From Rikenellaceae bacterium (GTDB taxonomy: Bacteria > Bacteroidota > Bacteroidia > Bacteroidales > UBA932): a DNA stretch of 17,670 nt. Below are positions 15,529-17,670 of the stretch, one piece after another. The position numbers were made by a program, and so were the translations under genes. The notes under the pieces are model-generated. The model was not told the DNA's origin and searched no databases. It saw only the letters and a list, made by a program, of their open reading frames with translations. The DNA lies in assembly GCA_900769385.1 (NCBI GenBank), contig CAAGGO010000238.1:1-17670 (forward strand), in the 5' to 3' direction. Every line of letters starts with the position of its first letter. The first letter of the stretch is position 1.

Positions 15529-17670
15529 ATGACAGGAAACGATAAAATAAGAATCAGCAAAGCACTTAAGGAGTTCAATATAGGAATGGGTACCCTTGTT
15601 GATTTCCTTAAAAAGAAAGGTATTGAGGTTGACTCGAATCCTAATGCAAAACTTTCTGGAGAGCAGTATGCACTTGTTGCAAAAGAGTTCAGAAAAGAGC
15701 AGATTGTAAAGGAAGAGTCAAAGAAGATTGCCATTAAGGTTAAGGAGATTACAGAGAAAGAGCCTAAATCAATTGAAGAGGAGCCCGTTAAGGAGCTGTT
15801 CATAAAAACTTCTGTTGAGGAGGTTAAAGGTCCTAAAATTTTGGGCAAGATTGATTTGGACAAACCTAAATCAGAACCAAAACCGGCTCCTGTTGCAGAG
15901 GTGGTGAAACCACAGCCTGCACCAGTTGAGAAACCGGTTAAAAAACCTGTAGAGAAAACCCCAGAAGCTCCTAAGGTGGAGCAAAAACCTGTTACCCCAA
16001 CAGTTCAGCCACAACCTGAGAAAACAAAGGAGGAGGAGAAACCTTCTGCTCCTGTAGTTGAACATATTGAGACCAGAGTACAGAAGCTTACCGGTCCAAA
16101 AATCAGCGGCACAATTGATTTGTCGCAGTTTGAGAGGAAGAAACCTTCAAACGACAACAAGAACAACAAAGGAAAGAGAGAGAGAATCCACAAGAAGAAC
16201 GAGAAAGTTGATGTTGTAAAAGAGGCCAAACAGAACAACAACGGCAAACCTAACGGCGGAAACAACCAGAACAAGCCTAACGGTGGCGGCAACAACAACC
16301 CCAACAACAAACAGCAGCAGAACAACAACAAGAACCATAACAACGGTAAAGGAAACAAGAAAGACAAGTTCAAACCGGTAAAAGTGGAGGTTGATGAGGA
16401 TGCTGTACAGAAACAGATCAAGGAGACCTACCAGAGAATGGTAGAGGGCAAGGGAAAAACCAAGGGTTCAAAATACAGAAAGGAGAAGAGAGAGCAGAAC
16501 GTGCAGAAGATGATGGAGGAGGAAGAGTTGCAGCAGATGAACAGCAACGTACTTAAAGTTACTGAGTTCGTTACTGTAAATGACCTCTCTACAATGATGA
16601 ACACTCCGGTAATCAAGGTTATTGAAGCTTGTATGAATCTTGGTCTTATGGTATCAATCAACCAGAGACTTGATGCTGAGGCCCTTGTACTTGTAGCCGA
16701 GGAGTTCGGATATACAATTGACTTTGTATCTGCAGAAATTCAGGAGACAATTGAGGAGAGCAATGTTGCCGATACCCCTGAGATGCTTGAGGAGAGACCT
16801 CCAATTGTAACCGTAATGGGCCACGTAGACCACGGTAAGACATCATTGCTTGACTATATCCGTAAGGCTAATGTAATTGCAGGTGAGGCTGGTGGTATTA
16901 CCCAGCACATTGGTGCATACAACGTAAAATTGCCTAATGGAAGAAAAATCACTTTCCTTGATACCCCAGGTCACGAAGCGTTTACCGCTATGCGTGCCCG
17001 CGGTGCGAAAGTTACAGACCTTGCAATTATCATTGTTGCAGCTGATGATGCCATAATGCCACAGACCATTGAGGCCATCAGCCACGCTCAGGCAGCAGGC
17101 TGTCCTATGATTTTTGCAATCAACAAGATTGACAAGCCAGCCGCAAACCCGGACAAGATCAGGGAACAGCTTTCACAGATGAATATCCTTGTAGAGGACT
17201 GGGGCGGAAAATACCAGTGCCAGGAGATTTCTGCAAAACAGGGTATAGGTATTGAGGAGCTGTTGGAGAAAGTCCTTTTGGAGGCAGATATGCTTGAGCT
17301 TAAGGCAAACCCCAACAAGAAGGCTGTAGGTACAGTTATTGAGTCTTCATTGGATAAAGGTAGAGGTTACCTTGCAACTATCCTTGTACAGGCAGGTACC
17401 CTACGTGTTGGTGACGTAATGTTGAGCGGTTGCTATACCGGTAAGGTTAAGGCCATGTTCAACGAGCGCGGACAGAAAGTTGCAGAGGCAGGTCCTTCAA
17501 CTCCAGTTTCAATCCTTGGTTTGAACGGTGCACCTAATGCCGGTGAGAACTTCAACGTATTTGAGGATGAGAAAGAGGCTAAGGACATTGCAAACAAGAG
17601 GGAGCAGCTGTTGCGTATCCAAGGCTTGAGAACCCAGAAACACATTACCCTTGAGGAGATTGGACGCCGT
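15529..17670 (+). CDS. infB: Translation initiation factor IF-2, C-terminal part missing
   Basis: IF-2 is the GTPase that places initiator tRNA on the 30S subunit and promotes subunit joining. The frame is open from ATG 15529 to the right edge (714 codons). Relatives run to about 900-1000 residues, so the last beta-barrel domain and the initiator-tRNA-binding domain are missing. Residues about 5-60 form a first IF2_N-type helical domain ([20 protein letters not shown]). A long low-complexity linker follows: Pro/Lys/Glu-rich at about 115-175, then Asn/Gly/Gln/Lys-rich at about 200-285. The linker includes [10 protein letters not shown] (101-110) and its repeat [10 protein letters not shown] (189-198). 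A second IF2_N-like region (about 345-410) precedes the G domain, which has GHVDHGKT (431-438), DTPGH (478-482) and NKID (532-535). A GGGGG run 7 bases before the ATG may help ribosome binding. Confidence 0.97.
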   Translation, partial: MTGNDKIRISKALKEFNIGMGTLVDFLKKKGIEVDSNPNAKLSGEQYALVAKEFRKEQIVKEESKKIAIKVKEITEKEPKSIEEEPVKELFIKTSVEEVKGPKILGKIDLDKPKSEPKPAPVAEVVKPQPAPVEKPVKKPVEKTPEAPKVEQKPVTPTVQPQPEKTKEEEKPSAPVVEHIETRVQKLTGPKISGTIDLSQFERKKPSNDNKNNKGKRERIHKKNEKVDVVKEAKQNNNGKPNGGNNQNKPNGGGNNNPNNKQQQNNNKNHNNGKGNKKDKFKPVKVEVDEDAVQKQIKETYQRMVEGKGKTKGSKYRKEKREQNVQKMMEEEELQQMNSNVLKVTEFVTVNDLSTMMNTPVIKVIEACMNLGLMVSINQRLDAEALVLVAEEFGYTIDFVSAEIQETIEESNVADTPEMLEERPPIVTVMGHVDHGKTSLLDYIRKANVIAGEAGGITQHIGAYNVKLPNGRKITFLDTPGHEAFTAMRARGAKVTDLAIIIVAADDAIMPQTIEAISHAQAAGCPMIFAINKIDKPAANPDKIREQLSQMNILVEDWGGKYQCQEISAKQGIGIEELLEKVLLEADMLELKANPNKKAVGTVIESSLDKGRGYLATILVQAGTLRVGDVMLSGCYTGKVKAMFNERGQKVAEAGPSTPVSILGLNGAPNAGENFNVFEDEKEAKDIANKREQLLRIQGLRTQKHITLEEIGRR

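Noticed and set aside
16005..16421. A 138-codon Leu/Phe-rich minus-strand frame that looks like a membrane protein
   Set aside because: It is the antisense of the IF-2 low-complexity linker; its hydrophobicity is a by-product of Asn/Lys/Glu codons read backwards.

Overview
The window looks like chromosomal DNA of a Bacteroidetes bacterium, most likely of the order Bacteroidales. This rests on protein content: a TonB-dependent receptor with a CarboxypepD_reg-like N-terminal domain, a DUF3078 outer-membrane protein, the eukaryote/archaeal-like prolyl-tRNA synthetase used by this phylum, the lipid A order lpxD-lpxC-fabZ-lpxA with FabZ lying in frame behind LpxC, and a WbqC-family protein. Base composition is moderate, most starts lack a Shine-Dalgarno sequence, and several intergenic regions carry the phylum's -7 promoter motif TAnnTTTG. 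No tRNA, rRNA, insertion sequence, CRISPR array or phage gene was seen, and there is no gene-free stretch longer than 300 bases.

Layout. From 6584 down to the left edge is a compact minus-strand cluster: proS, an unrecognised conserved 235-residue protein, an interrupted DUF3078 gene, sppA (signal peptide peptidase / S49 protease) and the 5' part of a TonB-dependent receptor gene. A divergent intergenic region (6585-6742) leads into two plus-strand genes: a lipoprotein with an extraordinary Trp/Tyr-rich segment, and a FadL/OmpP1-type outer-membrane transporter. The FadL gene converges on and overlaps the end of a second minus-strand cluster (13557 down to 9596): lpxD, lpxC, fabZ, lpxA and a WbqC-family gene, which carries the first steps of lipid A synthesis plus one fatty-acid-synthesis enzyme. 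A second divergent region (13558-13756) separates it from a plus-strand operon, rimP-nusA-infB, whose last gene runs off the right edge.

How the genes relate. LpxA, LpxC and LpxD catalyse consecutive steps of lipid A assembly, and FabZ removes 3-hydroxyacyl-ACP from the same pool that LpxA and LpxD draw on. RimP, NusA and IF-2 serve ribosome maturation, transcription elongation/termination and translation initiation. The proS cluster mixes housekeeping with envelope proteins.

The window is mostly ordinary core genome and I found no clear undescribed system. The points that most deserve a second look are two in-frame TAA codons: one splits what is a fused LpxC/FabZ protein in most known Bacteroidetes, and the other cuts a DUF3078 gene about two-thirds of the way along. 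Next come a terminator-like hairpin in the rimP-nusA-infB leader, the aromatic-rich lipoprotein, and a cysteine-rich motif in the receptor plug.
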